DNA of 64,000 nt from Bog-473 sp035551835 (GCA_035551835.1 DASZMN010000105.1:1-64000); one strand, 5' to 3'; positions 7,429 to 16,050 are shown, numbered from the stretch's first letter. Translations and numbers: made by a program. The notes: generated from the letters alone by a model not told the origin.

Positions 7429-8594
7429 CGGTTGAGGATCACGACGCCGGCGTTGGCCCCTCGCCCGACGGTGTGGGACAGCGCCGTGCGGGCCCCCTCG
7501 ACCTGGCGGTGCCCGCACTCGCCGCGGAGCTGACGCACCAGCTCGACAACCTGGCCGAGCGCCGACGCCCCGAGGGGCTCGCCCTTGGAGAGCAGGCCGC
7601 CGCTCGGGTTCACCGGGATGCGCCCGCCGAGGTGGGTGGCGCCGGAGTCGAGGAGCGCCGCCGACCCGCCGGGTTCACACAGTCCCAGCTCTTCGCAGGA
7701 GCCGAGCTCGCGGGCGGCGTCGGTGTCCTGGCACTCGACGACATGGAGGTCCTGGGGGCCGACGCCCGCTTCCTCGTAGGCCGCCGTGGCGGCGAGGGTC
7801 GTGGGAGCCGGCGCGGTGTCGTCGGCCAGGCCGGACAGCGGGGTGGACTCGCTGAGGACCGAGCCCGGGATGTGGGAGCGCAGAACGGCGGCAGCGAGGG
7901 TGACCGGGGGTGCGGCGACGGCGGAGGCGAAGGCGGGCCTGGACAGGTCCGCCCGGCGCAGGACCAGGGCGGCCGCGCCCTCGTTGGGCGAGCAGAGCAT
8001 GAAGAGGTGGAGCGGCTCGCAGACGACCCTCGAGGCGAGGACCTCCTCGACCGACGTCTCCTTCTGGTACATGGCGTCGGGATTGGCCGTCCCGTTGCGG
8101 CGGTTCTTGACCACGACCCGGGCCAGGTGGTCCTTGGTCACGCCGGAGGTGAAGCACAACCGCTGCGCGCGCAGGGCGAAGAACGCCGGGGTCGCGGCCA
8201 GCCCGGCCTCTTCCTGCCAGGGCTCGAAGAAGGACGAGCGGATGATGCCCTTGGGCATCTTCTCGGTGCCGAAGACGAGCACGGTGTCGTATTGCCCGGC
8301 CCTGATGGCGGCCCCCGCCAGCATGAGGGCGGCGCCGCCGCTGGCACAACCGGCCTCGACGTCGACGATGGGCATCCCGGTCATGCCGAGCCGGCTCAGC
8401 ACCTTGTGGCCTGTTGCGACGCCCCCGTAGGCGGTCCCGCAGAAGGCGGCCTGGAAGTCGCCCTTGCCGATGCCCGCCTCGCGCAAGGCGGCGCGGACGG
8501 CCACGACGCCCATGTCGGTCGTCGAGACGCCGTCGAAACGGCCGAACGGGTGCATGCCGACGCCCGCCACAACGACCGAGGACGCGGCGCTCAC
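7425..8594 (-). CDS. thiolase-fold lipid-transfer (SCP2/Ltp-type) protein
   Basis: Thiolase-superfamily protein of 389 residues, of the group that pairs with DUF35 proteins in fatty acyl or sterol side-chain breakdown. The nucleophilic Cys position is kept (VDVEAGCASGG, Cys83). The C-terminal block reads NPSGGLLSKGEPLGAS where standard thiolases have GHP, so the active-site His is replaced by Glu. It ends SHTVGRGANAGVVILNR. Its ATG overlaps the stop of the DUF35 gene (ATGA), and pairing with that protein is expected from the ChsH/Ltp2-type precedent. The reaction (thiolysis or aldol cleavage) cannot be assigned from sequence. Confidence 0.8.
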   Translation of the reverse strand: MSAASSVVVAGVGMHPFGRFDGVSTTDMGVVAVRAALREAGIGKGDFQAAFCGTAYGGVATGHKVLSRLGMTGMPIVDVEAGCASGGAALMLAGAAIRAGQYDTVLVFGTEKMPKGIIRSSFFEPWQEEAGLAATPAFFALRAQRLCFTSGVTKDHLARVVVKNRRNGTANPDAMYQKETSVEEVLASRVVCEPLHLFMLCSPNEGAAALVLRRADLSRPAFASAVAAPPVTLAAAVLRSHIPGSVLSESTPLSGLADDTAPAPTTLAATAAYEEAGVGPQDLHVVECQDTDAARELGSCEELGLCEPGGSAALLDSGATHLGGRIPVNPSGGLLSKGEPLGASALGQVVELVRQLRGECGHRQVEGARTALSHTVGRGANAGVVILNR

Positions 8595-9007
8595 GACGGG
8601 GCGGGAGCGAAGGCGAAAGTGACGACGTCGTTTCCTTCGGTGTCGGTGTGGAGGGGGACAAGACGGAACTCCATCGGCTGGCCCAGGTGGAGGGTGGCGG
8701 GATCACTCTCGGTCAGGCGCGTGATGACGCGGACGCCTTCGGGCAACTCGACGATGCCGATGCCGAACGGGATCTCGCCCTCGTAGCCCGGTGGAGAGGC
8801 CGTGACCGAGGTCCAGGACCACAACGTGCCCTGGCGCGAGAGCTCGACGGGGTCTGGGTCCTCGGTGGCGCAGTACGTGCAGGAATCGACGCGGGGGAAG
8901 AGAAAGGACCCGCAGGCGGCGCAACGGCTGGCGAGGAGGGCGGGACCCTCCGACGTGGGGTCGGGGTCGGGGTCAGTGAAGAGGCCCGGGCGGACCATCA
9001 CGCGCAT
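8591..9007 (-). CDS. DUF35 zinc-ribbon/OB-fold protein, thiolase partner
   Basis: Acyl-CoA-associated OB-fold protein of 138 residues. The rubredoxin-like zinc ribbon is intact: CAACG near residues 31-35 and CTYC near 46-49. An OB-fold follows (GTLWSWTSVTASPPGYEG, IPFGIGIVELPEGVRV). Members bind thiolase-fold partners and help hold the acyl-CoA. It is translationally coupled to the thiolase-like gene. The N-terminus has a short DP repeat (TDPDPDPTSEG). Compare the fused DUF35 at 24294-25724, which has lost its zinc cysteines. Confidence 0.88.
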   Translation of the reverse strand: MRVMVRPGLFTDPDPDPTSEGPALLASRCAACGSFLFPRVDSCTYCATEDPDPVELSRQGTLWSWTSVTASPPGYEGEIPFGIGIVELPEGVRVITRLTESDPATLHLGQPMEFRLVPLHTDTEGNDVVTFAFAPAPS

Positions 9008-9013
9008 GGGAAC

Positions 9014-9442
9014 TCAGGCTCCGAGCTCGACGAGCTCGAGCGCCTCGAACTCCCAAAAGGCCCGCAGGGACGCGATCTTGTTGGCGCCGTTGGCGCGGTA
9101 GGTCATGACGGTGTGCACGACGGCCTGGTGGGTGCCGCCGGCGAGGGTGGTGCGGATGACGCCGATGTCGGCGACCTCGTCCCCGCACAGATAGGAATCG
9201 GAGATCTCGAAGTCGATCGCCTCGCTGGGCCCGATCACGGTGTCGTAGAACTCGGCGATCTCGTCGCGGCCGTGGCGGCCCTTGCCCTCTGGGTCGAAGG
9301 GCGAGGGGCCGACGGGATCCTGCACGAGGGCATCGTCAGCGAAGAGGTCCAGCCAAGCCTCACGGTCCTTGGCGTGCACGGCGGCCCGGGAGCGGATCCC
9401 GAGCTCGCGGGCGGTCATCGTCTCGTTGGCTGTGTCCGTCAT
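9014..9442 (-). CDS. SnoaL/NTF2-like (ketosteroid isomerase fold) protein
   Basis: Small cone-shaped NTF2-fold protein of 142 residues (LGIRSRAAVHAKDREAWLDLFADDALVQDPVG opening, AFWEFEALELVELG at the C-terminus). Such proteins act as isomerases, hydratases or cyclases on small hydrophobic substrates; no specific reaction can be read here. A strong ribosome-binding site (AGGAGGAGG) precedes the ATG. It lies between the LLM oxidoreductase and the DUF35/thiolase pair in one leftward operon, suggesting a role in the same steroid- or lipid-like pathway. Confidence 0.75.
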   Translation of the reverse strand: MTDTANETMTARELGIRSRAAVHAKDREAWLDLFADDALVQDPVGPSPFDPEGKGRHGRDEIAEFYDTVIGPSEAIDFEISDSYLCGDEVADIGVIRTTLAGGTHQAVVHTVMTYRANGANKIASLRAFWEFEALELVELGA

Positions 9443-9468
9443 GATGGCCTCCTCCTACTGCTCCCTGG

Positions 9469-10341
9469 TCAGACCTTGGCGATCACGCCGTCGGCGAAGC
9501 GGCGCAGGTTGTCGATCTTGGTCTGCAGCGGCTCGCTGTCCTGCTCGACGCCGTAAGGCCAGCGGAAGCCGACGATCACGTCGGTGACGCCGAGGTCCTC
9601 GAGCTTGCGGACGCCGTCGGGCGTGTACGCGTCGGCCGAGATCACGTGGACCTCGAACGGCTTGTCCTCGGTGCCGTGCTCCTTACGCAGGGCGGCGAGG
9701 CGGTCAAGGAGCCCGGGGAGGTCGGCGGGGTCGCCGCCGCCATGCAACCAGCCGTCCCCGTCGACGGCGGCCCGCTTGAGGGCGGCCTCGTGATGGCCGC
9801 CGATCAGGATCGGTACGGGACGACGCGGTGTCGGACACATCTTGATGGACGGGACGTCGAAAATTTCGCCGTGAAACTCGAAGAAGCCGCCGGCGATGAG
9901 GCCGCGCATGACGACGATCTCCTCGTCCATGCGCTGGCCTCGGCGCTCCCAGGGGACGCCGCAGATCTCGTAGTCCTCAGGCCACGGGCTGGTGCCGACG
10001 CCGAGGACGAGGCGGTCGTCGGTGAGGACCGCGGTCGAGGTGACCTGCTTGGCGATGAGGACGGGCTGGCGGATCGGGAGCTTGACCACGAAGGTGACGA
10101 AGCGGATGCGCTCGGTGACGGCGCCCATGGCCGGGATGATGGAGAACGGCTCGAGGAAGGGCTTGTCCTCGAGGAACTCGCGGCTGCCGTCGGGGTTGAA
10201 CGGGTACGTGGTGTCGGAGTGCTCGGGGTAGCAGATGGAGTCGGGGACGACCATGGAGTCGTATCCAGCCTCCTCGGCGGCCTGGGCCAGGGGCAGGTAA
10301 TACGAGGGCTCGACCATCGACTCCGCATACGAGAACCGCAC
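9469..10341 (-). CDS. LLM-class (luciferase-like) oxidoreductase, probably F420-dependent
   Basis: TIM-barrel flavin/F420 oxidoreductase of 290 residues. Diagnostic segments are the N-terminal AEEAGYDSMVVPDS, the barrel strand RIRFVTFVVKLPIRQPVLIAKQ, LGVGTSPWPEDYEICG, and a C-terminal ligand region RPVPILIGGHHEAALKRAA. The sequence resembles the actinobacterial F420-dependent branch rather than FMN luciferases, but cofactor choice is inference. It starts with GTG at 10341 behind a GGGGAGG ribosome-binding site, is the first gene of the four-gene leftward operon ending with the thiolase, and diverges from an FMN oxidase. Confidence 0.85.
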   Translation of the reverse strand: MRFSYAESMVEPSYYLPLAQAAEEAGYDSMVVPDSICYPEHSDTTYPFNPDGSREFLEDKPFLEPFSIIPAMGAVTERIRFVTFVVKLPIRQPVLIAKQVTSTAVLTDDRLVLGVGTSPWPEDYEICGVPWERRGQRMDEEIVVMRGLIAGGFFEFHGEIFDVPSIKMCPTPRRPVPILIGGHHEAALKRAAVDGDGWLHGGGDPADLPGLLDRLAALRKEHGTEDKPFEVHVISADAYTPDGVRKLEDLGVTDVIVGFRWPYGVEQDSEPLQTKIDNLRRFADGVIAKV

Positions 10342-10478
10342 GCCACCTCCCCTTTCGCTTGTCGTCGCCGGGCCGTCGGTGTGGGTCGGCCGCCCGGGCG
10401 CCGCCTACCATGCGGCACGTGCCCGCTCATCCTGCCAGGACCGACGCAACGGGGCGTAACCCGGCGGGTGACGGCGCT

Positions 10479-11639
10479 ATGGATGCGGGGTTGCGGCTGA
10501 CGGGGTCGACGCCGGCGGTGACCGACCTCTCGCTGGAGGATCTGGAACGCGACGCCCGGCACGCCATCGGCGAGATGGCCTACGCGTACTACGCGGGCGG
10601 GGCCGACGACGAGCGGCTGTTGGACGGGAATCTGGCGGCGTGGGGGCGCTGGCAGCTCCACCCTCGGGTCCTGGCCGGGTTGTCCTCCGTCTCGACGGCG
10701 ACGACCCTGCTCGGGTCGGCGGTGGGATCGCCGGTCGGGGTTGCGCCGACCGCGATCCAGGGGCTGGCGCACGCTGAGGGTGAGGTGGCGACGGCGCGAG
10801 GGGCGGCGCTGGCGGGGGCGCTGCTGATCCTGTCGTCGCTGGCGACGTGCTCGCTCGAGGACGTGGCGGCGGCGGCGCCGGACGCGGTGCGATGGATGCA
10901 GATCTATGTGCTGCGTGATCGGGCGCGGACGGCGGACCTGGTCGCACGGGCGGTGGCGGGGGGCTACCGGGCGCTGGTCCTGACGGTCGACGCCCCCGTG
11001 TCGGGGCTCCGGCTGCGCGAGTGGCGGGCCGGGGTGCACCTGCCCGACGACCTGGCCCTGCCGAACCTGGCCGGGCAGAGCACGTCGAGCGCACGGGCGG
11101 GCGGCTTCATGGCGGTGGTCACCCGGGAGTTCGAGCCGGCGCTGACGCCCGACGACGTCGGATGGCTCGCCGGTCTGAGCGCGCTGCCCGTGGTGGTGAA
11201 GGGGGTGCAGCGCGCCGACGACGCGGTGCGGTGTATCGAGGCGGGGGCGGCGGCCGTGGTGGTCTCGAACCACGGGGCGCGTCAGCTGGCCGACGCGCCG
11301 GCGACGGCGGACATCCTGGCCGAGATTGTGGACGCGGTCGACGGACGGGCGGAGGTCTACGTGGACGGGGGCCTGCGCCGTGGGCCCGACGTCGTCAAGG
11401 CGTTGGCACTCGGGGCGCGGGCGGCCCTGGTGGGACGGCCCTCGTTGTGGGCGTTGGCGACCGGGGGAGCCGACGGCGTCGCCGGGATGCTGGAGTGGTT
11501 CGAGACGGAGGTCCGACGGGCGATGTGGCTCTGTGGTGCGGCAACCGTCGACGGGTTGGACCGGACCCTGTTGCGCCGGACGCCGGGGACGGGCTGGACG
11601 GACCCCCGGGTCGAGGCGCACAAGGGAGGGTGGGCATGA
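10479..11639 (+). CDS. FMN-dependent alpha-hydroxy-acid oxidase/dehydrogenase
   Basis: Oxidises an L-2-hydroxy acid such as lactate, glycolate or mandelate with FMN. The 386-residue barrel shows the N-terminal AYAYYAGGADDERLL, VGVAPTAIQGLAHAEGE, LILSSLATCSLEDV, WMQIYVLRDR, the catalytic His in VVVSNHGARQLADAPATADIL (the family norm is NHGGRQLD), and the FMN phosphate region VYVDGGLRRGPDVVKALALGA. The Arg of GRQ is kept. I chose the ATG at 10479 because the alternatives upstream lie in non-conserved sequence. Its stop overlaps the acyl-CoA synthetase start (ATGA), so the pair may oxidise and activate a hydroxy acid. Confidence 0.88.
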   Translation: MDAGLRLTGSTPAVTDLSLEDLERDARHAIGEMAYAYYAGGADDERLLDGNLAAWGRWQLHPRVLAGLSSVSTATTLLGSAVGSPVGVAPTAIQGLAHAEGEVATARGAALAGALLILSSLATCSLEDVAAAAPDAVRWMQIYVLRDRARTADLVARAVAGGYRALVLTVDAPVSGLRLREWRAGVHLPDDLALPNLAGQSTSSARAGGFMAVVTREFEPALTPDDVGWLAGLSALPVVVKGVQRADDAVRCIEAGAAAVVVSNHGARQLADAPATADILAEIVDAVDGRAEVYVDGGLRRGPDVVKALALGARAALVGRPSLWALATGGADGVAGMLEWFETEVRRAMWLCGAATVDGLDRTLLRRTPGTGWTDPRVEAHKGGWA

Positions 11640-13330
11640 CGACGGTGGCGACGGTGGCGGCGATGGTCGCGGCGCGGGCGGAGGACGACCGGACGGGCGT
11701 CGTCGACGCCACGGGGAGCTGGACGTGGCGCCAGGCCGTGTCCGAGGGGGCGGCCCGCGGCGCGCTGGCGCAGTCGCTGACGGCGGGGCGGCTGCCGCAC
11801 ATCGGGGTCCTGCTCCCCAACGGGCCCGAGTACCTGTTCTGGCTGAACGGCGCCGCGCTGGCCGGGGCGGCGATCGTCGGCATCAACCCGACCCGACGCG
11901 GCGACGCGCTGGCCGCCGACGTCCGGGCGACGGACTGCGCCATGATCGTCACCGACGACGACGGGGCGGAGTTGCTGGACGGGCTGGACCTCGGCGTCGA
12001 CGAGGACAAGGTGCTGGTCATCGGGACGGCGGGGTACGAGGCGCTGGTGGCAGGGTTCGCCGGGGGGCCGGCCGCACCGGACCTCGTCTACGAGGCTGGC
12101 GGCGTCGACGAGGAATCGCTGTACCTGCTGATCTTCACCTCGGGGACGACAGGGGTCCCCAAGGCGGTGCGCTGCACCCAGGGCCGGCTGGCGGGGATCG
12201 CCGAGGTCGCGGCACCGGGTTACGGCTACACCTCGTCGGACGTCTGCTACTGCCCGATGCCGCTGTTCCACGGCAACGCGCTGATGGCGCTGTGGGGGCC
12301 GTCGGTGATGGTCGGGGCGACGATCGCCGTACGACCGCACTTCAGCGCGTCCGCCTTCCTGGAGGACGTGCGTCGGTTCGGGGCGACGAAGTTCAGCTAC
12401 GTCGGCAAGGCGATCGCCTACATCCTCGCCACGCCGGAGCGACCGGACGATGGCGAGAACACGCTCCAGAGCGCGTTCGGGACCGAGGCTTCGGTGCGGG
12501 ACCGCAGTCGCTTTCGCAAGCGCTTCGGCTGTTACCTGATCGAGGGGTACGGGCAGAGCGAGGGCGGCGCGGCGATCAACCCGGTTCCCGGGATGCCCAA
12601 GGGCGCGCTCGGCAAGCCGGTCGACAACGTGGACCTGGCGGTGATCAGCCCCGATACGGGAGAGGAGTGCCCGCCGGCCGAGTTCGACGGCGACGGTCGA
12701 CTGCTGAACGCGGGCCAAGCCATCGGGGAGATCGTGAACCGGTCCGGCCGTGGCAAGTTCGAGGGCTACTACCAACGGGAAGACGCCGAGCAGGACCGGC
12801 TACGCGGCGGGTGGTATTGGACCGGCGACCTGGGGTACGTCGACAAGGACGGGTTCTTCTTCTTCGCCGGTCGGAGCGGCGACTGGCTCCGAGTTGACTC
12901 CGAGAACTTCTCGGCGGGACCGGTCGAGACGGTGCTCGCCCGCAATCCCGACCTGGCCGTCGTGGCGGTGTACCCGGTACCCGATACCGCGTCGGGCGCC
13001 GGTGACCAGGTCATGGTGGCGCTCGAGACCGCGCCGGGCCGGCCGTTCGACGCCGAACGCTTCGCTGACTGGCTGCTCGCACAGTCCGACTTGGGGCCGA
13101 AGTGGATCCCCCGCTACGTCCGCGTCGCCGCCTCGTTGCCCCAGACGGCGACCGGAAAGGTCACCAAGGTGGGTCTACGCGCGGAGGCCTGGGCCTGCGA
13201 CGACCCTGTTTGGTGGCGACCGCTCGATCGCACGGCCGTCCGTTTCGAGCTCTTGGATGACGACGAGCGCGAGAAGCTCGCCGCGGGATTGGCCGAGAAC
13301 GGCCGTCCCGGCGTCGGCTCCGTCAGCTGA
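11636..13330 (+). CDS. acyl-CoA synthetase (FadD-like, ANL superfamily)
   Basis: ATP-dependent acid:CoA ligase of 564 residues. The P-loop A3 motif is LLIFTSGTTGVPKAVRCTQG (about residues 160-180), A5 is YLIEGYGQSEGG, A7/A8 is GGWYWTGDLGYVDKDGFFFFAGR, and the A10 catalytic lysine is in LPQTATGKVTKVGLRA. It resembles the FadD17/FadD1-type long-chain or steroid-acid ligases of actinobacteria; chain-length preference cannot be read. Start ATG 11636 overlaps the preceding stop. The 3' end overlaps the convergent HAD gene by eight bases within a 12-bp palindrome. Confidence 0.9.
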   Translation: MTTVATVAAMVAARAEDDRTGVVDATGSWTWRQAVSEGAARGALAQSLTAGRLPHIGVLLPNGPEYLFWLNGAALAGAAIVGINPTRRGDALAADVRATDCAMIVTDDDGAELLDGLDLGVDEDKVLVIGTAGYEALVAGFAGGPAAPDLVYEAGGVDEESLYLLIFTSGTTGVPKAVRCTQGRLAGIAEVAAPGYGYTSSDVCYCPMPLFHGNALMALWGPSVMVGATIAVRPHFSASAFLEDVRRFGATKFSYVGKAIAYILATPERPDDGENTLQSAFGTEASVRDRSRFRKRFGCYLIEGYGQSEGGAAINPVPGMPKGALGKPVDNVDLAVISPDTGEECPPAEFDGDGRLLNAGQAIGEIVNRSGRGKFEGYYQREDAEQDRLRGGWYWTGDLGYVDKDGFFFFAGRSGDWLRVDSENFSAGPVETVLARNPDLAVVAVYPVPDTASGAGDQVMVALETAPGRPFDAERFADWLLAQSDLGPKWIPRYVRVAASLPQTATGKVTKVGLRAEAWACDDPVWWRPLDRTAVRFELLDDDEREKLAAGLAENGRPGVGSVS

Positions 13331-13332
13331 CG
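13321..13332. repeat. 12-bp perfect palindrome spanning two convergent stop codons
   Basis: CGTCAGCTGACG reads the same on both strands and carries the TGA of the acyl-CoA synthetase gene and the TGA of the HAD gene. Both proteins therefore end Val-Ser-stop. It could act as a small bidirectional hairpin, though it is short and has no U tract. Confidence 0.6.
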
Positions 13333-14024
13333 CCAACGATCGCAAGGACACCGCCGAGCTCGTCGACGCGGTAGTCCCCAGGCTCGAGGGCGGGCGCCGT
13401 TTGTCCATCCCGCTCGTCCTCCCGCCAGACATGGATCGCGGTCATGCCCAGGCGCCGTGGGCCGCGGACGTCTGGCTCCCATGAGTCGCCGACGAACACG
13501 GCCCGCTCGGGTTCGATGCCGAGCGCCGCAGTGGAGCAGGCGTAGATGCCGGGGTGGGGTTTGCGCGAACCCGCGCGGGCCGAGGTGATGCGTGAGTCGA
13601 CCAGGTCCAAGAGGCCCACCTGGCGCAGGTACGCATCGAGCTCCCATCCCCAATTGGAACAGACGCCGATGGCGACCCCCGCCTCACGGAGCGCACGGAG
13701 CGTGTCGGCCGCCTCGGGGTAGGCGACCATCTGGTTCTGGTCGAGCTGGCGCAGCGCGCCAACCACGGCGTCCGTCTCATCGGGCGCCACACCGCAAGAG
13801 AAGGTGAGCTCGCTCAGCCGGGATCGAACCCACGCCTCGTAGGCATCCTCGCTGACCGAGTGCTCAGCGTGGTCGACGCCGTCGTAGCGGGAGAAATAGG
13901 CGTCCTGCACCCTGGACGGGAGCTCGTAGCCGAAGGATGCGAACACCGTCTCGTAGCTCGACGCGTCGGTATCGGCCCAGTGGGCGAGCGTCCCGTAGAA
14001 GTCGAAGATGATGGCTTCCTGCAC
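13323..14024 (-). CDS. HAD-superfamily hydrolase (HAD-IA)
   Basis: Third HAD hydrolase in the region. Motif I is AIIFDFYGTLAHWAD with the Asp-x-Tyr form seen in some HAD-IA enzymes, motif II is IGVCSNWGWELD, the motif III Lys is in SRKPHPGIY, and motif IV is VFVGDSWEPDVRG. I chose the GTG at 14024 (VQEAIIFDFYG) because it lies directly before motif I; the upstream in-frame sequence is low-complexity and non-homologous. The product is 233 residues. It diverges from the signal peptidase gene. Substrate unknown. Confidence 0.83.
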   Translation of the reverse strand: MQEAIIFDFYGTLAHWADTDASSYETVFASFGYELPSRVQDAYFSRYDGVDHAEHSVSEDAYEAWVRSRLSELTFSCGVAPDETDAVVGALRQLDQNQMVAYPEAADTLRALREAGVAIGVCSNWGWELDAYLRQVGLLDLVDSRITSARAGSRKPHPGIYACSTAALGIEPERAVFVGDSWEPDVRGPRRLGMTAIHVWREDERDGQTAPALEPGDYRVDELGGVLAIVGVS

Positions 14025-14115
14025 CCCCTCATTCTGACCCCGAGGCGTGACATACCGGTTCGGCCGGGTCGCCGGCCCGTGACCGGACCTTCGGCGGGTA
14101 ATACTGCTCTGCGGC

Positions 14116-14751
14116 ATGGACGACGACGAGCACCAGGCCGGCGGCGTCGATCCGGAGCAAGGTCCACGGACCGATGATTCGGCGGGAGGAAAACCCAACC
14201 GCTGGATCATCGAGCTGGCCGGCGTGGTGGTCGTGGCCGTCGTCGTGGCCTTCCTGCTCCGCACGTTCGTCATCGCGACCTATTCGATCCCGTCAGGTTC
14301 GATGGAGCCGACGCTGCAGATCGGCGACCGCATCGTGGTGGACAAGCTGAGCTACGACTTCCACGGGGTCGACCGCGGCAACATCGTGGTCTTCTCCACG
14401 CCTCCCAACGAGGATTGCGGAGGCCCTCCGGTTGCAGACCTCGTCAAGCGAGTGGTCGGACTGCCCGGCGAGTCGATCTCCGTGTCGGGCGGAAACGTCT
14501 TCATCAACGGCCGCCTGCTTTCGCAGTCGTGGCTGCCCTCCTCGCAACAGGGCAAGACATACCCTGGGCCCTCGCCGGCGCCGTACGCGCTGCACCACGC
14601 GTATCGGATCCCCCAGGGAGACGTCTTCGTCATGGGCGACAACCGGATGTCCTCCTGCGACAGCCGCTATTGGGGTCCCATCGCCGAATCGACCATTGTC
14701 GGCAAGGTCGACCTGCGGATCTGGCCACTGTCGCGTCTGGGGTTCTTCTAA
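14116..14751 (+). CDS. lepB: signal peptidase I
   Basis: Membrane-anchored serine/lysine protease that removes Sec and Tat signal peptides. The 211 residues have an acidic cytoplasmic N-terminus, one transmembrane helix (about 33-53, IIELAGVVVVAVVVAFLL), the nucleophile box YSIPSGSMEPTLQIGD, the general-base box VADLVKRVVGLPGES with the catalytic Lys, and the C-terminal box VFVMGDNRMSSCDSRYWG. All catalytic residues are present. A TAATACT element lies 10 nt before the ATG and could be a -10. The stop overlaps the convergent DUF3052 gene (CTAA). Confidence 0.95.
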   Translation: MDDDEHQAGGVDPEQGPRTDDSAGGKPNRWIIELAGVVVVAVVVAFLLRTFVIATYSIPSGSMEPTLQIGDRIVVDKLSYDFHGVDRGNIVVFSTPPNEDCGGPPVADLVKRVVGLPGESISVSGGNVFINGRLLSQSWLPSSQQGKTYPGPSPAPYALHHAYRIPQGDVFVMGDNRMSSCDSRYWGPIAESTIVGKVDLRIWPLSRLGFF

Positions 14752-15164
14752 TCCCCTTTCGGGGCGGCGTTGCGGCGCTCGCGACGCCAGACGACGCGCA
14801 GGCCTGACCACGCCTCGTCGATCGCGCAGACCTTGTTGTCCACGAGACCGAGCGGCAGGGCGACCTCGCGCACGACGCCTTCGTGCATGTCGGTGTGCTG
14901 TCCTGACGCTCGCTTCGGCCACGCAATCCAGAGCCCTCCGGCGGGGAACACCATCTGGGCGAGCAAGTCGATGCGGCGCTCGAAGTCCCGGCGACGCGTG
15001 AAGAACGACACGACCACGTCGGCGCTACCGCGCGCTTGGCGCTTGACGGTGACGCCTGGCGGCAACCCGTCGACCACACCGCGTGGCGCATCGATCAGGG
15101 CCACGGTCGAGCCCTCGACGATCCCGAGCTTCTTGGGGAGCGGCGTGCCGCTATAGCCAGCCAT
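14748..15164 (-). CDS. DUF3052 family protein
   Basis: Conserved actinobacterial protein of 138 residues with the typical opening AGYSGTPLPKKLGI, a central VVVSFFTRRRDFERRID, and GGLWIAWPKRASG. Members of this family have no established biochemical function; they are predicted soluble proteins with an NAD-binding-like or methyltransferase-like core. The gene lies 12 bases downstream of a methyltransferase gene on the same strand, so the two may be co-transcribed. Convergent with lepB. Confidence 0.8.
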   Translation of the reverse strand: MAGYSGTPLPKKLGIVEGSTVALIDAPRGVVDGLPPGVTVKRQARGSADVVVSFFTRRRDFERRIDLLAQMVFPAGGLWIAWPKRASGQHTDMHEGVVREVALPLGLVDNKVCAIDEAWSGLRVVWRRERRNAAPKGD

Positions 15165-15176
15165 TCCGCGGCAGGG

Positions 15177-15998
15177 CTACGAGGTCGACTCGTAAACGGT
15201 GAACGCCAACGGATACTCGTAGGTGCCGTCGCCTTCAACGCCTCCCGCGACGGCGAAGCGGTCGAGATGTCGCTCGGCCATGGCAAACGCCTCTTCCTCG
15301 CGGTCGGCAGGGATGCCCATCAGCCCGAATACGGAGCGATCGACCACGGCACTGGCCGGTGCGCGGACGGTCGTCTCGTGGGGTGTGCCGCGCACAGAGG
15401 CGTAGCCAGCCGCCTCGAACACCTCACGAACGTACTCGTCGTCACCCAGGCTGAACGGGCCGACGGGACTCTTCCCCGGCGCCGGGACCCTTGGGGGCGG
15501 CAACAGGCTCTTGAGCGCGGTTCCGAGATGCCACGGATTGCGCTCGACCCCCTGCCAGCACACGAACACGAACCGACCGCCGGGAGCCAGGTTGCGCCGG
15601 ATGGCTCCGAAGGCGGCCGTAGGTTCGTCGAAGAACATGACCCCGAACTGACTCACGGCCAGGTCGAACACGGAGTCGGCCCAGCCGCCGCTCTGTACGT
15701 CTGTCTCGACGAAGCGGAGATTGGCCGCGCCTGCATCCTCGGCACGATGGCGAGCGAGATCGAGCAGCGGTGCCGAAATGTCGTATCCCACCACGGCACC
15801 GTCGGGGGTTACCGCTTGAGCCATCGTGATCGACAGCGACCCTCCACCGCATCCGATGTCGCACACGCGCTGGCCCGAGCGGGGAGCGGCCGCCGCAACC
15901 AGATATGGCGACACCGACTCGGTGAGCCTTTCCCGCGCCGGCCAGGCCGTGGCCCATCGCTCGTCGTTCCATCGCTTGATCTCCGACTCGTTGGCCAC
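15177..15998 (-). CDS. class I SAM-dependent methyltransferase
   Basis: Methyltransferase of 273 residues. Motif I is VCDIGCGGGSLSITMAQ, the acidic loop is GYDISAPLLDLAR, the post-II loop is FVETDVQSGGWADSVFD, and LAVSQFGVMFFDEP and LAPGGRFVFVCWQG complete the fold. The C-terminal third resembles ubiquinone/menaquinone-type or small-molecule O-methyltransferases, but substrate is unknown. I chose the GTG at 15998, which has a TACGTT -10-like element 7 nt upstream and no ribosome-binding site, so it is probably leaderless. It diverges from an LLM gene that has a mirror-image arrangement. Confidence 0.85.
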   Translation of the reverse strand: MANESEIKRWNDERWATAWPARERLTESVSPYLVAAAAPRSGQRVCDIGCGGGSLSITMAQAVTPDGAVVGYDISAPLLDLARHRAEDAGAANLRFVETDVQSGGWADSVFDLAVSQFGVMFFDEPTAAFGAIRRNLAPGGRFVFVCWQGVERNPWHLGTALKSLLPPPRVPAPGKSPVGPFSLGDDEYVREVFEAAGYASVRGTPHETTVRAPASAVVDRSVFGLMGIPADREEEAFAMAERHLDRFAVAGGVEGDGTYEYPLAFTVYESTS

Positions 15999-16005
15999 GG
16001 CGGAC

Positions 16006-16011
16006 AACGTA
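16006..16011 (-). promoter_or_regulatory. candidate -10 element (TACGTT), leaderless start
   Basis: On the minus strand TACGTT ends 7 nt before the GTG at 15998, with no Shine-Dalgarno sequence between. It lies in a 52-bp divergent spacer shared with the promoter at 16037. Confidence 0.4.
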
Positions 16012-16036
16012 CAGGGACCTGCCGGGCGGGTCCGAT

Positions 16037-16042
16037 TAGGGT
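16037..16042 (+). promoter_or_regulatory. candidate -10 element (TAGGGT), leaderless start
   Basis: TAGGGT ends 8 nt before the GTG at 16051 with no ribosome-binding site between them. Back-to-back with the promoter of the methyltransferase gene. Confidence 0.45.
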
Positions 16043-16050
16043 TCCGCGCC

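Noticed and set aside
7785..8430. Plus-strand open frames opposite the thiolase
   Set aside because: They have no homology-like motifs, while the minus-strand thiolase has clear catalytic blocks.
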